A stretch of DNA of 64,000 nucleotides from a virus, in IMG/VR virus record IMGVR_UViG_3300032156_000003, positions 1-64,000 of that record, one strand, 5' to 3'. The notes beneath the pieces are model-generated. The model did not search any database. It saw only the letters and a list, made by a program, of their open reading frames with translations, and had not been told where the DNA came from. Shown here in pieces: positions 15,815 through 24,961 of the stretch; the stretch's first letter is position 1, and every line of letters starts with the position of its first letter. Made by a program: the position numbers and the translations under genes.

Positions 15815-16822
15815 ATGGCCGCCGTCCGCCTCACGTTCGACGTACCGAGCCCGGACGTGCTCTACGCGGCCGGGTGGACCCGTATCAAGGTCAAGCGCAG
15901 CATCGATGTCGGGTTGACGTGGACCGAGATTTCCAGGGCAACCACGCGCGTTCCGTTGCGTGACGTCGTTGAACGCTACCACTACAGCGATGCGAACGGA
16001 GCGACCACGTACCTGTACCGAGCGGTCTACTACAACCCGGTGACGCTCGCCGACAACCCGGTGCCGCTGTCTATCACGGACATTCAGTTGGACGGGTACG
16101 CGACGGTCGCCGAAATTCGCGCGGAAGGTGTGACCGTTGCGGACGCCTCGGATGCTCGCGTACAGGTGGCTCTCGATTGGGCAACGCGGTACATCGAGCG
16201 CGCGACGAAGCGAGCGTTCGGCCCACGGTTCGCCATTCAGCGGTTCGACGTGCCGCTGACATCGGACACGCTACTACTCCCCGAGCCCTTGATTGCCTTG
16301 CTGTACATGGAAGCGGGCGGTTCCGAAGTAGACCTCACGACGTTGGAGGTCTATAACCGGCACCTCCGGGGCGGCGAGATGTGCGACCTGTCCGCTCCGC
16401 AACTCAAGATTTCAGACGACTTGGATTCGGACGTCTTCTACCGCCTGTGGTACGGGACGTGCACTTTCGAGAAGGGCTCACAGGCCGCAACCATCTACGG
16501 TGTGTGGGGCTACACCGAACTGGCGCGTGGTGCCATCGGAGGCGAGACGAGTGACGGAAGCCAGGTGCCGATCGACTACGGCGTGGTGCCGCCGCTCATC
16601 AATTGGGCGTGCCGGGCGTTGGTGCTGCAACACCTTTTCCCGATGTACACGGCCGATGACTTGGCGGCGCGAGCCAACCAAATCACGTCGCTACGCACGC
16701 GCGATCAGGCGGTCACCTACTCCGACACGTCCGCTGCGGCAAGTTCCGGGTGGGCTGGAAGCGACGCTATTCAGGAAGTGCTCGCGGGGTACGGGAAGTC
16801 GATTGCGTTCGGAAGTCCGTAG
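15815..16822 (+). CDS. Head-tail connector (gp6-like) with N-terminal beta domain
   Basis: 335 residues. Residues 1-90 look like an Ig/fibronectin-type beta domain (K-R-S-I-D-V-G-L-T-W-T-E-I ... Y-R-A-V-Y-Y-N-P). From about 95 on, Y-A-T-V-A-E-I-R-A-E-G-V ... A-L-D-W-A-T-R-Y-I-E-R-A-T-K-R-A-F matches head-tail connector (HK97 gp6-like) proteins, whose N-terminal helices are of this type. These form the ring below the portal. The extra N-terminal beta domain is unusual for the family. Confidence 0.65.
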   Translation: MAAVRLTFDVPSPDVLYAAGWTRIKVKRSIDVGLTWTEISRATTRVPLRDVVERYHYSDANGATTYLYRAVYYNPVTLADNPVPLSITDIQLDGYATVAEIRAEGVTVADASDARVQVALDWATRYIERATKRAFGPRFAIQRFDVPLTSDTLLLPEPLIALLYMEAGGSEVDLTTLEVYNRHLRGGEMCDLSAPQLKISDDLDSDVFYRLWYGTCTFEKGSQAATIYGVWGYTELARGAIGGETSDGSQVPIDYGVVPPLINWACRALVLQHLFPMYTADDLAARANQITSLRTRDQAVTYSDTSAAASSGWAGSDAIQEVLAGYGKSIAFGSP

Positions 16823-16831
16823 GAGGAACCC

Positions 16832-17281
16832 ATGCCCAGAGAAAAAACACAGGAAGTTGTCGAGACCAGCGTGGACAACCTACTCGACAAAACATCGACT
16901 CTGAAAAAGGCAGGTCTACCTACGGCTGCGATCGTTCTCATGGTGGCGATGGGCTTCCCCGGATTTTGGGAGTTCTTCGCAAACCACTCGGGTGAAGAGG
17001 CCAAGGTCAATGCCGAGGTCGCGTATCAGTTGCTCAAGGCGCAGTCGGAAGCTCACGCAAAGCAACTTGCGGATTTCCGTGCTGAGATGAACGACCTTCG
17101 AACTGTCATCAATCAGATGTTGCTTGCACGTGCACAGGTCGGCTATGGAGCGCAGAAGATGCCTGAAATCGTATCTCCACCGAGCATCGCACCGTTGCCT
17201 GCGAACCTGGAAGCGGCGGAGTCGACTCCTATCGGTCAGGCTGCCATGGTGAGTGCTGGCATAGACCCGGACGGGATCTGA
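16832..17281 (+). CDS. Single-pass membrane protein with coiled coil
   Basis: 149 residues, GGAGGA before ATG. A short charged N-terminus, one transmembrane helix at about 28-48 (A-A-I-V-L-M-V-A-M-G-F-P-G-F-W), then a long helical stretch (55-100) that should form a coiled coil, and a Pro-rich tail. The topology (N-in, one helix, periplasmic coiled coil) resembles inner-membrane spanin subunits, yet the gene sits in the neck operon far from the amidase. Function unresolved. Confidence 0.5.
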   Translation: MPREKTQEVVETSVDNLLDKTSTLKKAGLPTAAIVLMVAMGFPGFWEFFANHSGEEAKVNAEVAYQLLKAQSEAHAKQLADFRAEMNDLRTVINQMLLARAQVGYGAQKMPEIVSPPSIAPLPANLEAAESTPIGQAAMVSAGIDPDGI

Positions 17282-17294
17282 AAGGGTCATTGGG

Positions 17295-18530
17295 ATGATT
17301 CTCGTCTACACGAACCCAGCAACTATCTCTCTCCAGACAGTTGCAAAATTGGCAGATGGCTCGCGTAAAATGGATGTCGTTTCGGGCACTGTGCGAGTCT
17401 ATCACCTAAGCGCAGTCGGAGCCGTCGTGGTAGACCTGGCCTCCACGCCGCTCGTCAACGCCCAGCCCTTGTGGCGCTACGTATGGCAGCCTGCGTCACT
17501 TGCAGACGGTCAATATATTGTCGAGTTTACGCTACTCGACGCGGCGCTTACGTTCGTCTCGACAGAAGATCTCTGTGTACGCACTTCGTTGACAGCGGCT
17601 GCTGTAGATCTTATTTGGGACGAATCGTTGACTGCGGCGGCGCATAATGTGCCGAACTCGGCGGGCAGGCGTCTGCGTGCGCTCGCTGCACAAAGCATCA
17701 CTGATGGACAAACGGAAGGAGTAGCCAATAACTCGGTAACTCTGGATGCTGCGGCGAGTTTGCAAAGTCGAGTCTATAACGAAGATCTCATCGCCATAAC
17801 TGGAGGAACTGGCGCGGGGCAGACGCGCATGATCGTCGAGTACGACGGAGCAACCAAGGTGGCGATCGTGGATAGAAATTGGGATATAAATCCACCTATC
17901 GGGAGCGAGTATCAGATAGTCGCGTTCTCCGGAATTCTCCTTACGGGGCACGGGAAGGCACTGGGCGGGTCGCCTTCTTCAGTCGAACTCGCTGCGAATT
18001 CTTCTGCTGATGTTGACGTCTACAACGGTTCAATGATTGTCATCTCGACGGGAACTGGGGATGCGCAGGCGAGGCTCATCACGGCCTATGATGGAGCAAC
18101 GAAAATAGCGACTGTCACACCACCATGGACCACAGAACCTGATACGACTTCGGTGTACAAAATAATTCCAGTTGGTCGCTCCATCGTCGGGCAGGTTCAG
18201 ACGGATGCCATAAACTCCGGTTCTATAGCGGCAGGAGCGATTGGAGTGAGTGAGTCTCCGTTGCTCGCGCATCTCGACGTCGATATTTCGAACGTGGTTT
18301 CCGCAGTGACAACCTCCGAAGCGAATATCAGAGGAGGAACTGAAACACTTGAGACCATATTTAACTCGACAGAAATGATTCGCAAGGTCGTCACGAACAA
18401 GAAAGAGAAAATTCTCAATCAGTACGTCTTCTATGAAGACGACGGGATTACTCCGCTGTTCATATTCAACCTGACCGACGAGATGGGTGCGCCAACCATG
18501 ACGAACATCTTCAGGGTCATTCCGGCATGA
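17295..18530 (+). CDS. Virion protein with two SGTG repeats
   Basis: 411 residues. N-terminal domain of about 115 residues is beta-like (V-R-V-Y-H-L-S-A-V-G). Two repeats follow: one with I-A-I-T-G-G-T-G-A-G-Q-T-R-M-I-V, then Y-D-G-A-T-K-V-A-I-V; the next with I-V-I-S-T-G-T-G-D-A-Q-A-R-L-I-T, then Y-D-G-A-T-K-I-A-T-V. Such repeats occur in phage fibre and neck decoration proteins. Composition is AT-richer than the neighbours. Likely a structural neck or whisker protein (inference). Confidence 0.55.
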   Translation: MILVYTNPATISLQTVAKLADGSRKMDVVSGTVRVYHLSAVGAVVVDLASTPLVNAQPLWRYVWQPASLADGQYIVEFTLLDAALTFVSTEDLCVRTSLTAAAVDLIWDESLTAAAHNVPNSAGRRLRALAAQSITDGQTEGVANNSVTLDAAASLQSRVYNEDLIAITGGTGAGQTRMIVEYDGATKVAIVDRNWDINPPIGSEYQIVAFSGILLTGHGKALGGSPSSVELAANSSADVDVYNGSMIVISTGTGDAQARLITAYDGATKIATVTPPWTTEPDTTSVYKIIPVGRSIVGQVQTDAINSGSIAAGAIGVSESPLLAHLDVDISNVVSAVTTSEANIRGGTETLETIFNSTEMIRKVVTNKKEKILNQYVFYEDDGITPLFIFNLTDEMGAPTMTNIFRVIPA

Positions 18531-19315
18531 ACCTAATCATTCCATTTCTGGCCGACATCCGTCGCGTGTGGACGGGCGCTATGGCGCGAGCGAGTCTTGC
18601 GAGCGCCACTATGGAGCCGTGGAATTTCTCAGCATCTCCGACGTGGACTCTTCTCGTCCAGGTCAACGGAGGAGCTGTTCAGACCGTGACGATTCCGATA
18701 ACGGCGTTAGCAGACCCCGCCATGGCAACGGCGAGTGAACTTGCATCTGTCATTAGCGTTGCACTTCCGGATGCGGGCGCGTATGCCATGTCGGACGGAA
18801 CGATTGTTATCGAAGCGGACCTCGTGACTGCGACGACATCGTTGCGAGTGACCGGAGGAACCGCAAACGCTCTGCTTATCTTCTCTACCATCGCCGAAAC
18901 CCAAGGTGGGTACAACGATTTGCTAGGCGGTGTCAGGGCCGTCGTCGATTCAACGCAGACGGGCATCCAGGGGAGGCGCGAACACGCAACTGTCACGGTC
19001 AGGTGCCAGGTGGACCGCTCGAATTGGGGCGAACAACAGATGACTCCCGGAGGAGCGTTCAACGTTGCCGAGTTGGTGCTGACACTAGACATGCGAGAAC
19101 TCGAACGACGCGGGCTCACAAGGTCCGATGGTGCGCCACGATTCACGCGCGGTGACCGACTAGAGAGAATTCGCACGATACATAGTGTCAGTGTGGAAGC
19201 GTTCACAGACGTTCGAGTCGAGAATATCGAACGCGCAGGGCACGGGTTGTCGTTGACGAACCCACGGCCGAACCTCGTGTATCTGCATTGCACGCGGGAC
19301 AGGGTGACACCGTGA
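18527..19315 (+). CDS. Neck-region protein with VTGGTAN module
   Basis: 262 residues, start overlapping the previous stop (ATGA). Residues about 35-125 are the shared module: V-Q-V-N-G-G-A-V-Q-T-V-T-I, a helix (A-S-E-L-A-S-V-I-S-V), T-I-V-I-E-A-D, then R-V-T-G-G-T-A-N-A-L-L-I-F-S-T. The remaining half (H-A-T-V-T-V-R-C-Q-V-D-R-S-N-W ... F-T-D-V-R-V-E-N-I-E-R) may be a head-closure or tail-joining fold. It is followed directly by the tail completion gene. Confidence 0.5.
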   Translation: MNLIIPFLADIRRVWTGAMARASLASATMEPWNFSASPTWTLLVQVNGGAVQTVTIPITALADPAMATASELASVISVALPDAGAYAMSDGTIVIEADLVTATTSLRVTGGTANALLIFSTIAETQGGYNDLLGGVRAVVDSTQTGIQGRREHATVTVRCQVDRSNWGEQQMTPGGAFNVAELVLTLDMRELERRGLTRSDGAPRFTRGDRLERIRTIHSVSVEAFTDVRVENIERAGHGLSLTNPRPNLVYLHCTRDRVTP

Positions 19316-19926
19316 CGGCGCTCAAGATTTACGGCATGTCCGAGGCAGAGCGCATGACGACGGGCATGGCTAAGAAGATGGACAAGGCGGTCAACACGGC
19401 CGTCGCGCAAGAAGCGCAACTTCTGCGGTCCATGATAGTTAAGGGACTCCGTGACCAAGCTCCCGGCGGACACAAGATTCTGCCGCTGTCGCCGATGACA
19501 ATTGCCATGCGAAAGTTGCCGCGAAAGGGTGCGAAAAGCGGCAAGCGCGGGAGCACGAAGGCGCTCATCTACAACGGCGACTTGATTGGAAGTGTCAACG
19601 CGAAACGGCAGCAACCGGCATGGTGGACGGTGGGAGTGCATCGCGAGGCGCGTTCGACAAACGGGGCGAGCCTTGCCAACATCGCGGCGATTCAAGAACA
19701 GGGGACGCGGGCGTACAAGATAACGGTCACTCCGAAGATGCACCGCTTCTCAATTTTTCTCATGATGCAAGGCGTTCTCAACGCACCGTGGCCCGTGGGG
19801 AAAACGCTCAACTGCAAGATTCCGGCGCGTCCGTTCTTGGAGCCCGCCTATGTCGAATGGGGAGAAGAGGCTGAAAAGAGATTCCAGGGGCGTGTTGATG
19901 CGAGCATCGGATTGAAGGCGTCATAG
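19312..19926 (+). CDS. Tail completion / virion morphogenesis protein (gpS/gpG-like)
   Basis: 204 residues from GTG 19312, overlapping the previous stop; an ATG at 19288 in frame lies inside the previous gene. Pattern fits the phage virion morphogenesis family (P2 gpS, Mu gpG): L-P-L-S-P-M-T at about 57-63, L-I-Y-N-G-D-L-I-G-S, W-T-V-G-V-H, and near the end I-P-A-R-P-F-L-E-P-A. Such proteins join or finish the tail at the neck. The gene order (connector, closure, completion, terminator, sheath) agrees. Confidence 0.72.
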   Translation: MTALKIYGMSEAERMTTGMAKKMDKAVNTAVAQEAQLLRSMIVKGLRDQAPGGHKILPLSPMTIAMRKLPRKGAKSGKRGSTKALIYNGDLIGSVNAKRQQPAWWTVGVHREARSTNGASLANIAAIQEQGTRAYKITVTPKMHRFSIFLMMQGVLNAPWPVGKTLNCKIPARPFLEPAYVEWGEEAEKRFQGRVDASIGLKAS

Positions 19927-20895
19927 ATGGCCGTTCCTACCCTCACCACGGTCACACCGTCCACCGGCCCTACGATGGGGCGCAATCAGATTACGTTGAC
20001 GGGCACTGGGTTCCGGATCGCACCTGTGCCGCCTCCGACTGGCTACACGAGCACGGACGAACAGCAGACCGTGGCGGTGTGGGTCAACGGCGTTCGGTGT
20101 TCCGAGGCGTTCTCTTCGAGTGCAACGACGGCCGTTGCCGAGGTGCCGGAGTGGCGCGGGTTGCACAGTGCAACGACACCGTATTCCGTGGACGTCACGA
20201 TTGCCAACCTCACGGATTCGGGAGCGCTCATCGCGGGTGAGACGGTCACGAAGTCAAACGGATACATCTACGACCGCCCTTCGATGGTTGCAGTGACGCC
20301 GTTCCAACGAGTCATTGAAGAGACAATCGCTTTATTCCGGCGGCACATCCTACCGAATACAAATTGGATAAAGTCTCGTGACTACGACGACAGTCCGACA
20401 GACCACTTTGATATTCCACAGGTCGCATGCGTGCCGCGCATTGACCTGGTTGGGCCTACGCTTACAGAAGCGAAGGATTGGGGCAACGTCACTGCCACGG
20501 ATGAGTTCAATACGGGTTCGACAACAGAGTGGCATCGACACCAACGGCAGAAGACGGTTCACCTCGTTTGGCAACTGGACGGGTATACGAGCGACCGAAG
20601 CGATAACGAAGCCATCAACCTCGCCAACGCAGTGTCGGATTTCTTCACCATCGTCAAGTGGGTGCGCATCCCGGCGGACTCGGCCGCGCCGACTGGAACG
20701 CAATGGAATCACGAGATGGAGATGACGGGAGCTCCGGCGTTTGACGTAGCCCCACAAGGAGACGGATTGCGACATTTCCGAGTTGAATTCGAGGTGCGTG
20801 GCGTCGACATGGGCGCTCAAGACTTGCCGGTTACGGAAACGGGATGGACGGCATTCGACCCAGACGGGCCGACTGTTACGACGGACGGTCTGTGA
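19927..20895 (+). CDS. IPT/TIG domain plus tail terminator-like protein
   Basis: 322 residues. Residues 1-115 read as an IPT/TIG Ig-like domain: P-T-L-T-T-V-T-P-S-T-G-P-T-M-G, then I-T-L-T-G-T-G-F, then V-W-V-N-G-V-R-C. From about 125 on, F-Q-R-V-I-E-E-T-I-A-L-F-R-R and later Q-K-T-V-H-L-V-W-Q-L-D-G-Y and H-F-R-V-E-F-E-V-R-G-V-D resemble tail or neck terminator proteins. The gene precedes the sheath. The fused Ig domain is probably surface-exposed on the neck. Confidence 0.6.
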   Translation: MAVPTLTTVTPSTGPTMGRNQITLTGTGFRIAPVPPPTGYTSTDEQQTVAVWVNGVRCSEAFSSSATTAVAEVPEWRGLHSATTPYSVDVTIANLTDSGALIAGETVTKSNGYIYDRPSMVAVTPFQRVIEETIALFRRHILPNTNWIKSRDYDDSPTDHFDIPQVACVPRIDLVGPTLTEAKDWGNVTATDEFNTGSTTEWHRHQRQKTVHLVWQLDGYTSDRSDNEAINLANAVSDFFTIVKWVRIPADSAAPTGTQWNHEMEMTGAPAFDVAPQGDGLRHFRVEFEVRGVDMGAQDLPVTETGWTAFDPDGPTVTTDGL

Positions 20896-20945
20896 CGGCG
20901 CGACTCTTCCCGTTTTGCGGGGTGGCGTGCTACCGTTTAAATGCG

Positions 20946-20966
20946 ACGCGGAAACCGCGTAGGAGG
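20946..20966 (+). promoter_or_regulatory. Hairpin plus Shine-Dalgarno cassette (sheath gene)
   Basis: ACGCGG (20946-20951), AAA loop, CCGCGT (20955-20960), followed at once by AGGAGG (20961-20966) and ATG 20975. Small GC stem abutting the ribosome binding site, as at 13455 and 43337. Confidence 0.5.
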
Positions 20967-20974
20967 CAGCTACA

Positions 20975-23245
20975 ATGGCTAAAACCGGGCGTGCACGAAT
21001 CGATACCGTCTTCAAGCAGGGCACTCGCAACGTGGCGGGTGTGCCGACTTCCATTTGCGGCGTCGTTGGCATCTTCGAACGCGGACCGTTCACTAGAACT
21101 CCGGTCACCTCTCCAGAGGAGTTCCGGCGCTACTTCGGCGATTCGTTCTCGAACACCTATATCATCCCGCAGTGCATCAAGGATTTCTTCCAGCTCGGCG
21201 GCGGCAAGGGGATGCAGTTGGACGTCGTGCGGACGTGCCATTATGTAAACCCAGCGAACCCGCTTACTCTCACGGCCGTCAAGGCGGCCGTGACGCTTCC
21301 GACCGATGCTATTGCGGCGACTCCGGCCATCGTGACGAGCACTGGCGCGCAGCCGTATCTCACGCTCGTCAACGGCGACGACCTGGATGTTGACCTTGAT
21401 GCTCCTGGCGCTCCAGTCAACGTCGTGTTCGACGCTTCGGCGGCGTTCCGCGATTCGGCACCGGTCGGGTGGCCAATCGCCGACCAGGATACAAAAACTA
21501 TCACCGTGAAGATCAACGCTGGCCTAGTTCAGACGGTTACCTTCGCAGGTGTCACTACCACGGCGGCATCAGTTGCCGCGCAGATGAACACGCAACTCGT
21601 CAACTGCCACGTCTTCGAGACAGGCGGACAAGTTCGAATCGAATCCGACAAGGAAGGTCTTGCGAGTTGGGTTGAGGTTACCGGCGGAACGGCTAACGGA
21701 GTTATTCTCTTCAACACCGCGGCGGTTCAGGGCACTTCGGTGTCGCACTTTGATGATATCTCCAACGTGACGAATGCGGAACTCAAGGCCGCTATTGAGG
21801 CGACGGCCGGACTGGTTGGCGAGGTTGTGGTGACTTCTCTCGGTTCCGGTGCCTTCCAGATCGCAACAGTTCACACAGGTGCGGCGGCTGGAATTCAGAT
21901 AACAGGCGGCACGGCGCGGCTTAAGTTGAGCCTCGACAACATCGCTCATATCGGAGCGAACGCAACGGCGCTGAACACGCTGACCGTAACGGGCAAGTAC
22001 GAGGGCACCTACGCACAGTCGTACACGCCGGTCGTGTCGGCGGCATCGAACGGGTCGGTGGACTACTGGAATCTGGCGTTCGTGAAATCGGGCGTCACTC
22101 AGGAGATGTTCACGAATCTGTCGAGCGACCCGACGAACGCGCGCTTCGTCAACACCATCGTGAACGCGGCTGGCACGGGTTCCGAATTGTTCACGGTCGC
22201 GGACCTTGGTCTCGTTGGCGTCTATACGGCAACACAGGCACGGCCGCAGCGTATCACGCACGCCGCCCCAGCCGGCGGGAACGATGGTCTCGCGGCACTC
22301 GCGGACGCGGATTTCATCGGCGATCCGGCGGGACACACGGGTCTGTACGCCCTCGACACGCAGCCCGATCTTCGGATGTTTACCATCCCCGGCCAGGCGA
22401 GTGCGGCCATACACGCGGCCATAAATTCCTATGCGCTGTACCGCGACTACACGTGCTACGGATTGCACCCGACGCCGACGCTAGTCCAGGCAGCGACGGC
22501 CGACCTCATGGTGGCGTGGGCGACATCCAACACTTTCGGAACCACAGAATTCGCTGCTGGTCCGGCTTGGCCGCGCGTCGCCATCGCCAACCCGAACACG
22601 ACCGTCTTCGGCACCGGCCCGACAATCTATGTCGACCCGGTAATGTTTAAGATGGCCAAATTCTGCTACGTGGACGCGAACCACCCGGACAGCACGTTCA
22701 CGAGCGCGGCTGGAATTAACCAGGATTCCGGAACTATGACAAACGTCATCGGTCTGGAAGCTCCCGACACCGAACTGATACCCGGTCTCAGGGATCGACT
22801 CGCCGACGTCAATGTGGACCACATCAACAAAGATGTGGGTACGCCGTACTACTTCGATGGTGGAGACAACTGCAAGACGACCGGAGACTGGCCTCGCCAG
22901 TGGCACGCTCGTGCTGCCATCCTGGTCAAAGAGACCATCAAGAAGAACTGGGCTTGGGTCAAGCACTCCAAGAACACGTCTTCGATGCGGCAGTCGGCAG
23001 GTAGGCAGGCGAATCAGTACCTGCGCACCACGCCGGCCGAAGCCTTCGAAATCAGCACAGGAGCGGAAGACCCGAGCATCCCGGCGGGAGAACCGCTGCG
23101 CTACTGCGACACAAGCGACGCGCTGAACCCTATCGAGGTGAGGCGCGCTGGCGAGTTCCACGCTACCGTGGGGCTCGGGTTCTGTGACGATGCCAAGTGG
23201 ACGACCATCACCATCACTCGCACGACAGTTGCGAGCGCTAGCTAA
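20975..23245 (+). CDS. Tail sheath protein with inserted modules
   Basis: 756 residues. N-terminus V-P-T-S-I-C-G-V-V-G-I-F-E-R-G-P followed by S-P-E-E-F-R-R-Y-F-G-D is the classical start of contractile sheath proteins; the C-terminal third (V-D-P-V-M-F-K-M-A-K-F ... H-I-N-K-D-V-G-T-P-Y ... I-K-K-N-W-A-W-V-K-H) fits the sheath core. Between about 95 and 350 lie extra beta modules, one complete VTGGTAN copy (166-252) and one diverged copy ending I-T-G-G-T-A-R (309-315). These should decorate the outside of the sheath. The protein forms the contracting layer around the tube. Confidence 0.88.
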   Translation: MAKTGRARIDTVFKQGTRNVAGVPTSICGVVGIFERGPFTRTPVTSPEEFRRYFGDSFSNTYIIPQCIKDFFQLGGGKGMQLDVVRTCHYVNPANPLTLTAVKAAVTLPTDAIAATPAIVTSTGAQPYLTLVNGDDLDVDLDAPGAPVNVVFDASAAFRDSAPVGWPIADQDTKTITVKINAGLVQTVTFAGVTTTAASVAAQMNTQLVNCHVFETGGQVRIESDKEGLASWVEVTGGTANGVILFNTAAVQGTSVSHFDDISNVTNAELKAAIEATAGLVGEVVVTSLGSGAFQIATVHTGAAAGIQITGGTARLKLSLDNIAHIGANATALNTLTVTGKYEGTYAQSYTPVVSAASNGSVDYWNLAFVKSGVTQEMFTNLSSDPTNARFVNTIVNAAGTGSELFTVADLGLVGVYTATQARPQRITHAAPAGGNDGLAALADADFIGDPAGHTGLYALDTQPDLRMFTIPGQASAAIHAAINSYALYRDYTCYGLHPTPTLVQAATADLMVAWATSNTFGTTEFAAGPAWPRVAIANPNTTVFGTGPTIYVDPVMFKMAKFCYVDANHPDSTFTSAAGINQDSGTMTNVIGLEAPDTELIPGLRDRLADVNVDHINKDVGTPYYFDGGDNCKTTGDWPRQWHARAAILVKETIKKNWAWVKHSKNTSSMRQSAGRQANQYLRTTPAEAFEISTGAEDPSIPAGEPLRYCDTSDALNPIEVRRAGEFHATVGLGFCDDAKWTTITITRTTVASAS

Positions 23246-23264
23246 GGGATAGGAGGGTCATAAC

Positions 23265-23720
23265 ATGGCCGACCCGAAATCGTTTTTCGACCCGTTCAAC
23301 TGGCGTCTCGAAGGTGGCGGTGGTGAGGTCATCGGCTGGGCTTGGGAGGCCGGTCCCTTCAAGCTGACCACGGCGACCACGGAAATCCCGGCGGGCGCGG
23401 GCGAGCTTCGTGACGTGCCGGGCACCACGAAGATGGCACAGATCGTCGTGACGGCTCCGCTGTCGACGAACCTGTCGCTGTACAACCGCTTCAAGGCGCA
23501 GCATGACGCGAGCACTGGCAAGGGCGTATCTGAGCCCGATGTCTACGAGGACATCGACTTCGTCCAGATCGACCGCGACGGTGACGAGTTGGAGCGCATT
23601 CGCGTGTACGATTGCGTGGCCATCGATTACGAGATGGACAACTTCAACAAGAAGTCGAACGACAAGCGCACCGAGAAGTTGACGCTGGCCGGGCGTCGGT
23701 TCGAGCGCATTCCGGCCTAG
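23265..23720 (+). CDS. Tail tube protein
   Basis: 151 residues with AGGAGGG upstream. N-terminal F-F-D-P-F-N-W-R-L-E and the run of beta strands ending in Y-E-M-D-N-F-N-K-K-S-N-D-K-R-T-E-K-L-T-L-A-G match the T4 gp19-like tail tube family; the length is usual. It polymerises into the inner tube inside the sheath. Position directly after the sheath gene is standard for myoviruses. Confidence 0.85.
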   Translation: MADPKSFFDPFNWRLEGGGGEVIGWAWEAGPFKLTTATTEIPAGAGELRDVPGTTKMAQIVVTAPLSTNLSLYNRFKAQHDASTGKGVSEPDVYEDIDFVQIDRDGDELERIRVYDCVAIDYEMDNFNKKSNDKRTEKLTLAGRRFERIPA

Positions 23721-23768
23721 TTCGTTGCCGTCTTCCCGAGGGGATCGTGAGGACAGGAGGACAATTCG

Positions 23769-24686
23769 ATGAACCCGCAAACCTTTCCGTTCAAGGTGAC
23801 TCTAGACAATGGCGACGTCGTATTGTCGGTAACGCTACGGCGTCCGACAATTGATGACCAGTTCGCGTTCCGTGCGTCGTTCAGTGACGGGCTCGGCAAG
23901 GCCATCACGGGCATCCTCACGGCGTGTACGGTTTCCGTTGAAGACCCAGGACCGTGGAGGGTCAAGCCGGGCTCAGAAGGCAAGGAGACGTCTTGCGACA
24001 TCGATTGGGAGCGCGTGACGTCCGGGCTCCGCATGTGGGCGATGCTCACGCTGCGAATCAAGGGCAAGGAAGGCGGGCATCTGATACCCGTGGAACTGCT
24101 CTGCCCCATGTGCAAGCGCGGTGAAGACGAGTTCTCCGTAGACGTGGATGCGCGGCCCATAGAAGAGGGCGGAGAGTTGCTGTGGTTTGAGCCGGAGGAC
24201 GGTGTGGCAGTCATCGATTCCATCATCTCGGGCACTCCGATGTCGGCTGAAATCGGTGGCATTCCCATAAAGGTCAAGCCGCCGAGCGGAACGACGGAGT
24301 TGAAACTTCAAGTCGTGTCGAAAGAGTTGCACAAGTCGCGGTCGAAGGATGCGCCGGTCAACGAGCAGACCATCTCCAACGACGTGTCGTTGCGAGGGCG
24401 TGCGTTACAAATCGCGAGCGTCGAAGGGCAGCACCCGAACGACTTGGGGCGGTGGGTCAAGACCTTACCAGAAGACCTGTATGATGAACTTGAGGCCGCC
24501 ATAGAGGCGAGCGATTGGGGTGTCGATTTGTCCTTCGCGGCATCATGTCCGCGCGGTCACTCGGTAGCAGGTGAAGTCCCTTTCGTCTACCTGTTTGGAC
24601 AGCCGAACACGGCCATGAAGTCGCTGCGAGACAGGCAGCGGGAGAGGGCGAAAGCGAAGAAGAATCGCCCTGTATCACCGGAATGA
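23769..24686 (+). CDS. Tail assembly chaperone / T4 gp26-gp51-like protein with zinc site
   Basis: 305 residues. The region between tube and tape measure normally encodes tail assembly chaperones. The sequence has the gp26/gp51-like features F-P-F-K-V-T-L-D-N-G, L-R-R-P-T-I-D-D-Q, W-A-M-L-T-L-R-I and V-E-L-L-C-P-M-C-K-R-G-E-D-E-F, plus a second C-P-R-G-H near 258-262, so a zinc site is likely. Basic C-terminal tail. Longer than the T4 proteins. Next gene is in the -1 frame. Confidence 0.6.
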   Translation: MNPQTFPFKVTLDNGDVVLSVTLRRPTIDDQFAFRASFSDGLGKAITGILTACTVSVEDPGPWRVKPGSEGKETSCDIDWERVTSGLRMWAMLTLRIKGKEGGHLIPVELLCPMCKRGEDEFSVDVDARPIEEGGELLWFEPEDGVAVIDSIISGTPMSAEIGGIPIKVKPPSGTTELKLQVVSKELHKSRSKDAPVNEQTISNDVSLRGRALQIASVEGQHPNDLGRWVKTLPEDLYDELEAAIEASDWGVDLSFAASCPRGHSVAGEVPFVYLFGQPNTAMKSLRDRQRERAKAKKNRPVSPE

Positions 24687-24961
24687 TGATACCGACGACA
24701 CACGGCAGCGCAGACCGCCGCGCCGTTGTCGTCGCATGTGGACCTCTGTTTCAGATTCTCGGCGAGTCGCTAGAACGCAAGGTACGTTTCCGACTGTCGT
24801 ATCGGTCGGGAATCTCCGGCGGCATCATGGACTATGACAAGACGGGGGATGTGCCAGTAGGTGAGGCGCTGAAACTGTGTGAGATGACAAGCGAACGCGA
24901 GGTGGAAGACTTCAAGACCTACATGGAGTGCATTCGCGTGAGCATGTGGGGAAAGAACTAG
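24683..24961 (+). CDS. Small protein between chaperone and tape measure
   Basis: 92 residues, ATGA overlap with the previous gene and in its -1 frame. The arrangement resembles the frameshifted second chaperone cistron of many tailed phages, but I see no canonical slippery heptamer near 24650-24686, so independent reinitiation at ATG 24683 is simpler. Ends in E-V-E-D-F-K-T-Y-M-E-C-I-R-V-S-M-W. No family recognised. Confidence 0.6.
   Translation: MMIPTTHGSADRRAVVVACGPLFQILGESLERKVRFRLSYRSGISGGIMDYDKTGDVPVGEALKLCEMTSEREVEDFKTYMECIRVSMWGKN

Noticed and set aside
14219-15982. Long open frame on the - strand (587 codons)
   Set aside because: It lies antisense to well supported + strand genes and reads as Arg/His-rich mirror sequence caused by high GC at third positions; no motif or ribosome site.
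20915-20945. TTGCGG ... TACCGT / TTTAAAT before the sheath as a late promoter
   Set aside because: Poor match and no consistent spacing; may still be a phage-specific late promoter but I cannot support it.
24600-24690. Programmed -1 frameshift site for a tail chaperone fusion
   Set aside because: No canonical slippery heptamer found before the stop; kept only as a low-interest finding.
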